Origin: an uncultured Clostridia bacterium
Lineage (GTDB): Bacteria; Bacillota; Clostridia; Saccharofermentanales; Saccharofermentanaceae
Length of the DNA: 14,248 nt
Direction: 5' to 3'
NCBI GenBank assembly: GCA_946545505.1
Contig: CAMNNN010000013.1
Coordinates: forward strand, 1 to 14,248
Shown: positions 1-7,400 of the stretch, one piece after another
Numbering within the stretch: position 1 is the first letter of the stretch
How the letters are laid out: each line of letters opens with the position of its first letter
Notes under the pieces: generated by a model
Databases searched by the model: none
Told to the model about the DNA's origin: nothing
Seen by the model: the letters and a program-made list of their open reading frames with translations, nothing else
Program-made: the position numbers and the translations under genes

Positions 1-2
1 CA

Positions 3-1331
3 ATGATAGAGAAATTGTTATTCGTCACGGGTGTCATCTTCGCGATTATATTTGTCAATCAGCTCTATGATCTGTTCATGACTGCGAAGTGCGGTCTTAA
101 TCTTATTGATTCGATCAAGCAGGGAAGACTTCTCGATTATTATGATATCGCTTACACGAAGGAACTTGATAGCGGTAATTCCAGCATGTTCTTCGGTTAT
201 AACTACAACATATTTATCGCTCTTCCCGCAGCGGTTCTCATGCTGCCGTTTAGTTTCTTTGTTGACGACATCTACTACAATACTTTCGGCGAATTTGTAA
301 CGCTGTACATGAAGGCTGCTGTCGCTCTTATGGTGGTGTGGTCGATCAAACTCACACAGAAGGTATGCGAGTCGTGCGAAATGCCGGCAGAATACAACAG
401 AAGCGTTAAGATAGTCTATGCTTTCTCGCCGCTTATGCTCTACATATCGATACTGTTCGGACAAATAGACATCATGTATGTGATCCTTATGCTTATCGCA
501 CTTCCTTTCTACTACAAGGGAAGGTACAGGATGTTCTCGTTAATAATGGCTTTCTCTGTGGTAATGAAGCTGATCCCGTTCATGGCCTTCATTCCGCTGA
601 TACTTCTCGTGAACAAGAAGATCCGTGATATCGCACTTAATTCACTCATCTGCATATCGGTTAAGCTCGGTACATTGTTATTGTTCGAGAAGGGTACCGG
701 CTACAGTGCCATCATGAATCTGATGTCGGATTGGCACGGTTTTATCAACAAGCTTTTCGCAGATAAGGTCGGCGGACACTCGCTCTTTATTATTGCCTTT
801 GCCGCCATATGTATTTACTGCTATATGAAGGATATCGATTCGGGTGACAAGAAGAATCTTCTTTATCATTCCATGCTCGTTATCTTCGCGGTCTATGCTT
901 CGTTTGCCGCGTTCGTGGACTGGCACCCCCAGTGGCTTATTCCGCTTGTGCTGTCATTCTCATTCCTGATTCCCATGTGCAGCAAAAAACACGAAGGGAT
1001 GCTCTTGTTCTCTTTGCTGGAAGTGCTGATGATACTGGGAGGAGATGGAAAACTCAAAACTATATACATGATTCAGAATGGCCTTCTCGCTTCGGATTAT
1101 TACTATGACGGAATATCCATCAGCGGAATCCTTACGAATATCTCACCAGTTATACCCTCTATCATTGATTCTCTTATAATCGTGATCGCAGCAGCGGTTA
1201 TCTGTATTTTTGTTAAGCATAATAGCAATTCAGGTGAATATAAGGTTGAACGCGGATTGCCGGTAGGAAGAATACTGGTGCTGTATACACTTCTCGTCGG
1301 CTCTTTTTGGTGTTATACCTTCGTAGGGTGA
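3..1331 (+). CDS. Multi-spanning membrane protein, GT-C glycosyltransferase-like (5' partial)
   Basis: The 442 visible residues are almost all membrane segments, about ten or eleven helices. The conserved stretch LFGQID (151-156), followed by a YYKGRY loop (170-175), a K-x-I-P turn (189-192), PLILLVNKK (198-206) and a DWHPQW loop (306-311), resembles bacterial GT-C/mannosyltransferase-like proteins that use polyprenyl-phosphate sugars. This assignment rests on motif style, not a firm match. The protein is a clear paralog of the convergent neighbour at 1348-3300: LFGQID aligns with residues 352-357 there, and both end in a W-C-Y-x-F-x-G tail. By that alignment the first visible Met matches about residue 202 of the paralog, and no ribosome site can be seen before it. 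The true start and about 200 N-terminal residues therefore probably lie left of the window. The stop codon is only 16 bases from the neighbour's stop. A polysaccharide flippase or polymerase is an alternative. Confidence 0.6.
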   Translation: MIEKLLFVTGVIFAIIFVNQLYDLFMTAKCGLNLIDSIKQGRLLDYYDIAYTKELDSGNSSMFFGYNYNIFIALPAAVLMLPFSFFVDDIYYNTFGEFVTLYMKAAVALMVVWSIKLTQKVCESCEMPAEYNRSVKIVYAFSPLMLYISILFGQIDIMYVILMLIALPFYYKGRYRMFSLIMAFSVVMKLIPFMAFIPLILLVNKKIRDIALNSLICISVKLGTLLLFEKGTGYSAIMNLMSDWHGFINKLFADKVGGHSLFIIAFAAICIYCYMKDIDSGDKKNLLYHSMLVIFAVYASFAAFVDWHPQWLIPLVLSFSFLIPMCSKKHEGMLLFSLLEVLMILGGDGKLKTIYMIQNGLLASDYYYDGISISGILTNISPVIPSIIDSLIIVIAAAVICIFVKHNSNSGEYKVERGLPVGRILVLYTLLVGSFWCYTFVG

Positions 1332-1347
1332 TGAATTCGGAAGGAGT

Positions 1348-3300
1348 TTATCCGATAAAGAAGTAGCACCACAGAAAAAAAGCAATTACTGCATAGATAA
1401 CAGTAACTCTCAGACAAGCGTAATCTTTGGTTAATGACATATCAGGTGAGTTGTTGTATGTTGATAGATTTTTGCTGAAGAATATATAACACAAGGCTAT
1501 AAGTACTGCAGAACAAAGAGAGCAAATCAAGGGATAGCACCAAGGGCCTACCGAGTTATATACGGTAGTTAATGTTGGACCGTTGTAGTAATACCCGGTA
1601 ACGGTCGGCAGAATAAAGTTGGTCATGTACATAGACCATGTCTTGCTTCCGTATGAACAGAAGATAAGCAGTACTTCCGCTGCGATGTTAAGCAGCAGTG
1701 CAGTATTGTTCTTCTTGTAGAAAGGAAGCAGGAAAGACATCGACAATATAAGCGGGATAAGCCACTGGGCATGCCAGTCGGTAAAGACCACGAATGTGGA
1801 ATAAGTGGCGAAGATAAGCGTCATGGAAGAGCGTAATAATTCTCTCTTGTTGCCTTCAGAGACATTATGCATATAACCATAGATGCAGATGAGTGCATAG
1901 CAGATAGGGAAGAAATCATTCTTGATTCCAAGAGGTGAAGCAAAAAGCGTACTCATGAAGTCATACCTTATCTTGACTACATTCATGATGGCATCATAAC
2001 CGAATCCGCCCTTGAACAGGACCGTGCTCAGCAGTGTAAATGAGACGGCTCCGACGCAGTAGGATATAAGCGGAACAGGTTTCTTCTTAACAAGCAGAAT
2101 AAGCGGAATGAATATCATGATCGGAAGAGTCTTCATCGCTATCGCAATTGACATAAGTATAGAGAATACTCCGTATCTTCCCTGGTAGTACATGAGAAGA
2201 GCCGCGATAACTACGACGATGTAAAGCATATCTATCTGTCCGAACAGAATCGTGGCGGACAGCAGGAACGGAGAAAAGATGAATAGTCTTCTGACCGTAT
2301 TGGAATAGTCTTCGGGCATATCACAAACCTTGCAGATCTTCATGATGAGTCTGCCGGAAATGAGTATGGCAAGGAAGACTACAATGGAAAGAAGTATAAT
2401 CGCGAATGTAAAAGTCCCGTTATACGGGTCCGCCGAATTCATAAAGAATGAGAGCGGAAGCATTACTATAGCGACAGGGAGAAGAAGGAAGAAATCCAGG
2501 TTGTGAGCCAGATACTCATAATTGCTTCCAGCTATAAGTGAACTGGTGTATGAATAATCGTAGTAAGCGAGCGGATTGCCTGCCTTGGTGGTCTCGATTA
2601 TCTTCAATGCGCCCCTGATGATCATCTCAGGATCAAATATCTGGCTGAACATCAGTATCGACGCAAACGCCACGGCCAGAAGAAGAAGGAGTTCGGAAGA
2701 CTTCTTAAGGAAGACCGAACTGCAGTCCATAGAGTAAACATACAGAACAACAACTATTGAGAATAAGACGTAGATAAGCGAGAACACTCCCTTGGAGGGT
2801 GCGCCGTTATATCTTCCTGTCATGTCGAAGGCAACACCGTTCTCGGATGACACCTGAACCTGCGGGACAGAAGCGCCTTCGAAATTATCAACATGCGATA
2901 CGGTGAACCTTACGGTATATGTTTCACCTTTGGCGACACGTGTGTAACCCGCTCCTGCAGTCGTATCAAATATCGAGGTCATGTCCTTCCCGATAACAAC
3001 ATTGCCGTCGGAGTCAAGAAGCTCCAGATGCGCGTCAAACGGAATGACCGTTGAGCTTGTCCTCGACTCATCCGTAAACAGTACTTCGACGGTGTTTACG
3101 TAGTCATAAGGGATGGGAAATGAATACTCGAAGGATTGTCCGTCTTCGATATCGGTAATGACACAGTTATCGGGGTGATAAGTTGATGTCATATTCCATA
3201 GAGTAAGCCTGGGAGCAACAAGCATCAGTCCGCAGTATAGAAACACCAGGACTAAGACTGTGATTATCAGTTTCTGATTTCTCTTAATGATCTGTTGCAT
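1348..3300 (-). CDS. Membrane protein with extracytoplasmic N-domain and GT-C glycosyltransferase-like core
   Basis: This 650-residue protein starts with a membrane anchor (11-29). An extracytoplasmic region (about 35-170) follows, rich in short strand-like segments and looking like a beta-sandwich. A helix (172-190) and a core of ten or more helices (203-650) complete it. The core is paralogous to the convergent gene at 3-1331, sharing LFGQID (352-357), YYQGRY (371-376), K-x-L-P (390-393), a DWHAQW loop (508-513) and the C-terminal WCYFFIG. GT-C glycosyltransferases often show an acidic residue in such loops and basic or aromatic residues before a conserved Pro, hence the tentative call. A Met at 3300 was chosen: an AGGG-containing stretch lies 14-17 bases upstream and the anchor follows at once. 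An in-frame Met at 3348 has no ribosome site, and the still longer reading to 3456 would run into the divergent gene at 3385. The substrate is unknown; a cell-surface glycan is plausible. Confidence 0.62.
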   Translation of the reverse strand: MQQIIKRNQKLIITVLVLVFLYCGLMLVAPRLTLWNMTSTYHPDNCVITDIEDGQSFEYSFPIPYDYVNTVEVLFTDESRTSSTVIPFDAHLELLDSDGNVVIGKDMTSIFDTTAGAGYTRVAKGETYTVRFTVSHVDNFEGASVPQVQVSSENGVAFDMTGRYNGAPSKGVFSLIYVLFSIVVVLYVYSMDCSSVFLKKSSELLLLLAVAFASILMFSQIFDPEMIIRGALKIIETTKAGNPLAYYDYSYTSSLIAGSNYEYLAHNLDFFLLLPVAIVMLPLSFFMNSADPYNGTFTFAIILLSIVVFLAILISGRLIMKICKVCDMPEDYSNTVRRLFIFSPFLLSATILFGQIDMLYIVVVIAALLMYYQGRYGVFSILMSIAIAMKTLPIMIFIPLILLVKKKPVPLISYCVGAVSFTLLSTVLFKGGFGYDAIMNVVKIRYDFMSTLFASPLGIKNDFFPICYALICIYGYMHNVSEGNKRELLRSSMTLIFATYSTFVVFTDWHAQWLIPLILSMSFLLPFYKKNNTALLLNIAAEVLLIFCSYGSKTWSMYMTNFILPTVTGYYYNGPTLTTVYNSVGPWCYPLICSLCSAVLIALCYIFFSKNLSTYNNSPDMSLTKDYACLRVTVIYAVIAFFLWCYFFIG

Positions 3301-3360
3301 AATCTTGTAAGCTAACCCTAACAATTGTATCACAACAGCGATATTCATGGGCGTCTGATG

Positions 3361-3376
3361 TATAATCAAGCGGGGG
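3361..3376 (+). promoter_or_regulatory. Candidate -10 box and ribosome site for the EAL gene
   Basis: A perfect TATAAT lies at 3361-3366 and a GGGGG run at 3372-3376, eight bases before the ATG at 3385. No convincing -35 box is seen 16-18 bases upstream. If the -10 is real, the leader is only about a dozen bases and starts at the ribosome site. The 84-base divergent gap must also hold the minus-strand promoter for the gene at 3300, for which I see only a weak TACAAT (3329-3324). Confidence 0.35.
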
Positions 3377-3384
3377 TATACTAG

Positions 3385-5385
3385 ATGACAAAAGATAAGA
3401 GGATCAAGGCGGTCAGGGTCAGAAGCCGCCGTATCTGGGTTCCTGTTATAGCACACATATTCGCACTGGTGCTTGTGTCGGCACTCGCCGTGGCCAGCCT
3501 GGTCGTTTTCTTCATGTATACATGTTATATGTGCACAGAAGACGGCGTCATTACGTTCGAAAGAATCGCGCGCAGATATGAGGACGGTGACATGGAAGCG
3601 TTGGAGGAATCCCTCCCGATGATCATAATCGACGAGGACGGGAATGAGACCGTCTTGAACGGTGAGGATACATGTTCCCGTGAAGGTTATCCGATCATGA
3701 AATTCAGCAGGAGCGGGTTCCGCGGTGTTGCTTCAGCTTATACGGCATACGCTGACCTCGTTTCCGGGAATGCGACGCCGTCAGATCTGGGCTTTGTTAT
3801 GTTCAATCCTTATGACAGGGATTCTGAGATTTTCTTCGATATCAATGATCCGGACAGGACTGTCGGCGATACGCTTGTGCTTCCGTTCTGGATATCCAGA
3901 GAGCTTAAAGACGGCAGCACGTTATACTGCCGGGTAAACCTTGATATTACTTACAGTGATCTCTTCTTTATGGGCGCGTTCTATGCCATGATGGGTGTTA
4001 TTATCCTGTTGGCGTTCATATTCCTGATAACTATTTCCATAACCAATGCAAGACGCGAGAACAGGTTAGTGAAGCTGTTGTTCTCGGATCCTATATCGAA
4101 TGACCGTAACTGGTTGTGGTTCGTATCGACAGGCCGCAAGGTGATGAAGAGAGGTCTCAAGAGCGGAGCAAAATATGCCATCGTCAGCCTTATTTTTGTT
4201 AAGTACAGAAATTACGTGCTCTGCCATTCCGTGGAGGAAGGCGAGAAGATGCTAAGCCATGTTTATTCTGTTCTTGCAGCCAGCCTTGGTAAGGGGGAAA
4301 TCGCAGCTCACAGTACTGAGGCCAAGTTTCCGATGCTTCTGCGTTATAAGGACAAAGATGATATCAAGCGCAGACTTGAAGGGATTATCGCGCAGCTCGA
4401 GAAGATCGATGACAATCATAACCACAAGTTCGCCTTCCAGGCAGGAATAAATCTCATCGGAGATGCCTCTGACAGAATCTCCAAGAGGATCCGCATCAAA
4501 GATATCGATTTTGATAAGGAATACAATAACGCGAGTGCCGCGAGAATAACACTCGAGGAGAGTGATGAGTCGAGTATCGCGTTTTTCGATGAGGAGCTCG
4601 TAGAGAAGCAGAAGTGGATCGATCGCGTAGGCGAGCTTCAGGATAAGGCGCTTAAGTGCGAAGAGTTCAAGGTTTACTATCAGCCTAAGTATGATCCGAG
4701 GACTGACAGGATGAAGGGAGCCGAGGCTCTCATAAGATGGGATTCACCGGAGCTCGGATTCGTACCGCCCGGAAAGTTTATCGATATCTTCGAGCGTACC
4801 GGTTTCATTACAAGAATCGACAACTATATGCTCACACATGTTGCGCGTGATCAGAAGCGCTGGCATGAGATGGGACTGCCGTGTGTTCCCGTATCGGTTA
4901 ATGTATCGCGGGCTCATTTCGTAGAGAATGATCTGGCTGATCAGATCCATAAGATCGTCACGGATGAAGGCTGTCCTTGTGACCTCATTGAGATCGAACT
5001 TACGGAGAGCGCATTCTTTGATGATAAGAGCATGATGGTCAATACTATCAGGAAGCTTCAGGAGTACGGCTTCGAAGTATCGATGGATGACTTTGGTTCC
5101 GGTTATTCTTCGCTCAATTCGCTTAAGGATCTGCCGCTTAATGTGTTGAAGCTTGATGCGGGATTCTTCAGTGAAGTCGAGGAAGAGGGAAGAGGACAGA
5201 TAGTCGTATCGGAGGCGATTAAGCTCGCGAAAAGCCTCAACATGAGGACTGTAGCCGAGGGCGTTGAGGTACGGGAGCAGGTCGATTTCCTGGCTGAGGA
5301 AGGCTGTGACATGATACAGGGTTATTATTACGCCAAGCCTATGCCGGGGGCTGATTTTGAGGCGAAAATGAAGGGCGGGGAATAA
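3385..5385 (+). CDS. Membrane-anchored EAL-domain c-di-GMP phosphodiesterase with degenerate GGDEF
   Basis: The predicted activity is hydrolysis of cyclic di-GMP to linear pGpG at the inner face of the membrane. The 666 residues hold a basic N-terminus, a membrane helix (about 19-47), an extracytoplasmic sensor-like segment (48-192), a second helix (195-219) and a degenerate GGDEF domain (about 258-400). The EAL domain spans about 426-660. Where GGDEF should be, the sequence reads STEAKFPM (310-317), so cyclase activity is not expected. The EAL site looks complete: E447-A-L, N506 (NVSR), E538 (ELTES), D568-D569 (DDFGSGYSS, intact loop 6), K589, E625 (AEGVE) and Q645 (QGYYYAKP). The external region may sense an unknown signal. 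The gene stands alone; its last codons form the left arm of a terminator, and the stop codon lies in the hairpin loop. I am confident of the class and do not know the signal. Confidence 0.93.
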   Translation: MTKDKRIKAVRVRSRRIWVPVIAHIFALVLVSALAVASLVVFFMYTCYMCTEDGVITFERIARRYEDGDMEALEESLPMIIIDEDGNETVLNGEDTCSREGYPIMKFSRSGFRGVASAYTAYADLVSGNATPSDLGFVMFNPYDRDSEIFFDINDPDRTVGDTLVLPFWISRELKDGSTLYCRVNLDITYSDLFFMGAFYAMMGVIILLAFIFLITISITNARRENRLVKLLFSDPISNDRNWLWFVSTGRKVMKRGLKSGAKYAIVSLIFVKYRNYVLCHSVEEGEKMLSHVYSVLAASLGKGEIAAHSTEAKFPMLLRYKDKDDIKRRLEGIIAQLEKIDDNHNHKFAFQAGINLIGDASDRISKRIRIKDIDFDKEYNNASAARITLEESDESSIAFFDEELVEKQKWIDRVGELQDKALKCEEFKVYYQPKYDPRTDRMKGAEALIRWDSPELGFVPPGKFIDIFERTGFITRIDNYMLTHVARDQKRWHEMGLPCVPVSVNVSRAHFVENDLADQIHKIVTDEGCPCDLIEIELTESAFFDDKSMMVNTIRKLQEYGFEVSMDDFGSGYSSLNSLKDLPLNVLKLDAGFFSEVEEEGRGQIVVSEAIKLAKSLNMRTVAEGVEVREQVDFLAEEGCDMIQGYYYAKPMPGADFEAKMKGGE

Positions 5386-5403
5386 TCCCCGCCCTTTTCT
5401 TTT
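5373..5403 (+). terminator. Rho-independent terminator, probably bidirectional
   Basis: A perfect 8-bp stem, GGGCGGGG (5373-5380) with CCCCGCCC (5387-5394), encloses a six-base loop (AATAAT) and is followed by TTTTCTTTT. It ends the EAL gene, whose stop codon (5383-5385) is inside the loop. Read from the minus strand the same stem is followed by TTCATTTT, so it can also stop transcripts of the convergent glycoside hydrolase gene. Confidence 0.93.
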
Positions 5404-5421
5404 GGCTTAAGACGTAAGATG

Positions 5422-7317
5422 TCAGTTTGCAGCGCTCCAGCCTACACCGTACAGGTAATTGTCTGTGCCGATGTCGTCCTCGGAAGTGTAGTAGGGCATA
5501 GGAAGAGTACCTGTCATAGGCACGTTGCCGACGAGAATGTCAGCGATGCCGTTACCGCCTTCAGAACCCGGCAGATAACAGAAGTAGCAGGAATCCCATT
5601 CATCAATATAGTCTTCTACGATCATGTTACGTCCTGCGACTACGAGTGTGACTGTAGGAATGCCGGAATCAGCTGCCTCTGCGATGGCTTCTGCGTTGCC
5701 GTCGAGTGTCTGGTCTCCTTCAGTGATGGAAAGAGACACGGTGTCGCCGTTCCACTCCGCGTAAGGATACTCGCCTACGCACAGGATGATGATGTCGCAT
5801 GTGTCCATCTCGTCAGGATCCGTTACGACCTCGAAACCGATCTCGTCGGCAGCTGCCTCGAGGCCGTCCAGGATAGTTACTCCCTCAGGAATAGCACGGT
5901 AACCGAGATCGCTGTCTGCAGCACCTTCCCAGCCGTATGTCCATCCTCCGCACAGAACTCCTGTGTCATCCGCTGCGGGGCCCATTATAAATACTCTCAT
6001 TCCGGGCTCTATGTTCGCATTGTCGCCAAGCTTCATGGGAACGATGGACTCGGCTGCAAGAAGTCTTGCGACTTCGTGTGAACGGTCGGAGTTGAACTCA
6101 TATGTTGTATCGAAGTTCTCGATATAAGGATCGTCGAAGAGCCCTGCATCAAGCTTTACCTGGATGATTCTTCTGACAGCATCATTAACACGCTCTTCTG
6201 TAATGTCGCCGTTTCCGACGGCTTCTACGATGCACTGACGTGCTTCTTCGTAGTGGTCTGCTTCCATAAGCATATCGATGCCTGCGTTTATCGCGAGACA
6301 GACGTTCTCGTACAAGTCAGAGCCTGAGCATTTCTCGATGGAATCCCAGTCGGAGATAATGAATCCCTCGAAGCCGAAGTCGTTCTTAAGCATCTGGATA
6401 TACTCGGCGTTCTCGTGCATCTTGGTGCCCCACATGGAAGTGTGTGAGATCATGATGGTCTGCGCACCGAGTTCGATCATGTGCTGATAAACTGCAAGGC
6501 ACGCGTCGATCTGCTCCTGTGTTGGCTGCGAGTCGCCTCTGTCGATGAGACGGTCGATTCCGCCGGAGTTCTCGCCTGTTCCATATACGACGTAGCCTTC
6601 ACCGAAGAAGTGCTTAGGGCATACGATAACGCCTTCAGAAAGCTGACCCGTGATGAAGGCTGTTGCCATGGAATCACACAGGTCAAACTCGGATGAGTAG
6701 CACTCGTATGTTCTTCCCCAGCGCGGGTCGATACAGTTGTTTACGACAGGAGCAAAGTTAAAGATCTGTGCCGCGTGTATCATTTCGCTGGCTACGATGG
6801 TGCCGTATTCTTCCGTGAGCTCGGGGTCATTGGCTGCGCCGATGTTGATGTTGTGAGGGAAGATGACGCATCCGCTCGTGAAGTTAACGCCGTGTACACT
6901 GTCGTTGCCGTAGAGCATAGGGATGCCTCCATCTGATGCCAGTGCAGCGTCCTGATAGCTGTCGGTAATCTCTCTCCATTCAGCGACCGACAGTTCAGGG
7001 AACATGCCGTAATGACTTAATACGGAACCGTAACCGAATGCCTCCATGTCATCGAAATCGATGTTGTAGAGAGCACCCTGAACCATCTGAGCAGCCTTCT
7101 GCTCAAGTGTGAGAGAATCGACGATCTCCTCTGCGGTCAGACCTGTAAAGTCAGCAATGTCAGCTTCGTAAACAGTCTCAGTGGTCTGCGATGCTTCCGG
7201 AGTCTGTGAAGTCTCGCCTGCTGTCTCAAGCGATGTTTCAACTGCAGGAGTGCTGCTGCAGGCGCTGAATATCAGCATTACCGCCAACAGCATAGCTGTG
7301 ATTTTTCTCGTTTTCAT
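5422..7317 (-). CDS. Lipid-anchored glycoside hydrolase family 3 (beta-glucosidase/glucan exohydrolase type)
   Basis: This is a retaining exo-acting beta-glycosidase, probably releasing glucose or a related sugar from beta-glucans or oligosaccharides outside the cell. A lipoprotein signal ends in the lipobox FSAC with lipidated Cys20, and a Thr/Ser/Glu-rich linker (21-50) tethers the enzyme to the membrane. The TIM-barrel domain (about 55-390) carries LYGNDSVHG (135-143), DPRWGRTYE (198-205), a KHF motif (235-237) and the nucleophile Asp323 in IISDWDS. The second domain (about 415-625) has GEYPYAEWNGD with Glu516, the acid/base position of the barley ExoI subgroup. No fibronectin-like C-terminal domain is present, consistent with the short 631-residue ExoI-like form. 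A GAGG ribosome site precedes the ATG by about nine bases. There are 14 cysteines besides the lipobox, unusual for an exported protein. Exact substrate specificity, glucoside or xyloside, cannot be read from sequence. Confidence 0.93.
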   Translation of the reverse strand: MKTRKITAMLLAVMLIFSACSSTPAVETSLETAGETSQTPEASQTTETVYEADIADFTGLTAEEIVDSLTLEQKAAQMVQGALYNIDFDDMEAFGYGSVLSHYGMFPELSVAEWREITDSYQDAALASDGGIPMLYGNDSVHGVNFTSGCVIFPHNINIGAANDPELTEEYGTIVASEMIHAAQIFNFAPVVNNCIDPRWGRTYECYSSEFDLCDSMATAFITGQLSEGVIVCPKHFFGEGYVVYGTGENSGGIDRLIDRGDSQPTQEQIDACLAVYQHMIELGAQTIMISHTSMWGTKMHENAEYIQMLKNDFGFEGFIISDWDSIEKCSGSDLYENVCLAINAGIDMLMEADHYEEARQCIVEAVGNGDITEERVNDAVRRIIQVKLDAGLFDDPYIENFDTTYEFNSDRSHEVARLLAAESIVPMKLGDNANIEPGMRVFIMGPAADDTGVLCGGWTYGWEGAADSDLGYRAIPEGVTILDGLEAAADEIGFEVVTDPDEMDTCDIIILCVGEYPYAEWNGDTVSLSITEGDQTLDGNAEAIAEAADSGIPTVTLVVAGRNMIVEDYIDEWDSCYFCYLPGSEGGNGIADILVGNVPMTGTLPMPYYTSEDDIGTDNYLYGVGWSAAN

Positions 7318-7350
7318 AATAATTACCTCTTCGGGTTGATTAACACGATA

Positions 7351-7360
7351 TATTATAATA
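7351..7360. promoter_or_regulatory. Palindromic shared -10 element between divergent genes
   Basis: TATTATAATA is a perfect palindrome and gives a consensus TATAAT on both strands (plus 7354-7359, minus 7358-7353). It sits between the divergent GH3 and phosphatase genes. On the minus side a TTGACT (7385-7380) could serve as -35 only with an overlong spacer; on the plus side a TTGATT (7336-7341) is too close. It is therefore a candidate bidirectional promoter core with uncertain -35 boxes. Confidence 0.35.
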
Positions 7361-7400
7361 GAAGGGGTCTGATTTGGTTAGTCAATTATTCGGGGGTTCT

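Noticed and set aside
1325-1360. Terminator between the convergent membrane-protein genes
   Set aside because: Only a weak 5-bp TCGGA/TCCGA pairing is present and no T-tract follows on either strand.
3301-3456. N-terminal extension of the minus-strand membrane protein to 3456
   Set aside because: It would overlap the divergent EAL gene start and has no ribosome site. The added residues are not signal-like, and a membrane anchor begins right after the Met at 3300.
5419-6081. Long plus-strand open frame antisense to the GH3 gene
   Set aside because: It has no domain-like sequence or ribosome site, and fully overlaps a well-supported gene. It is a by-product of codon use.
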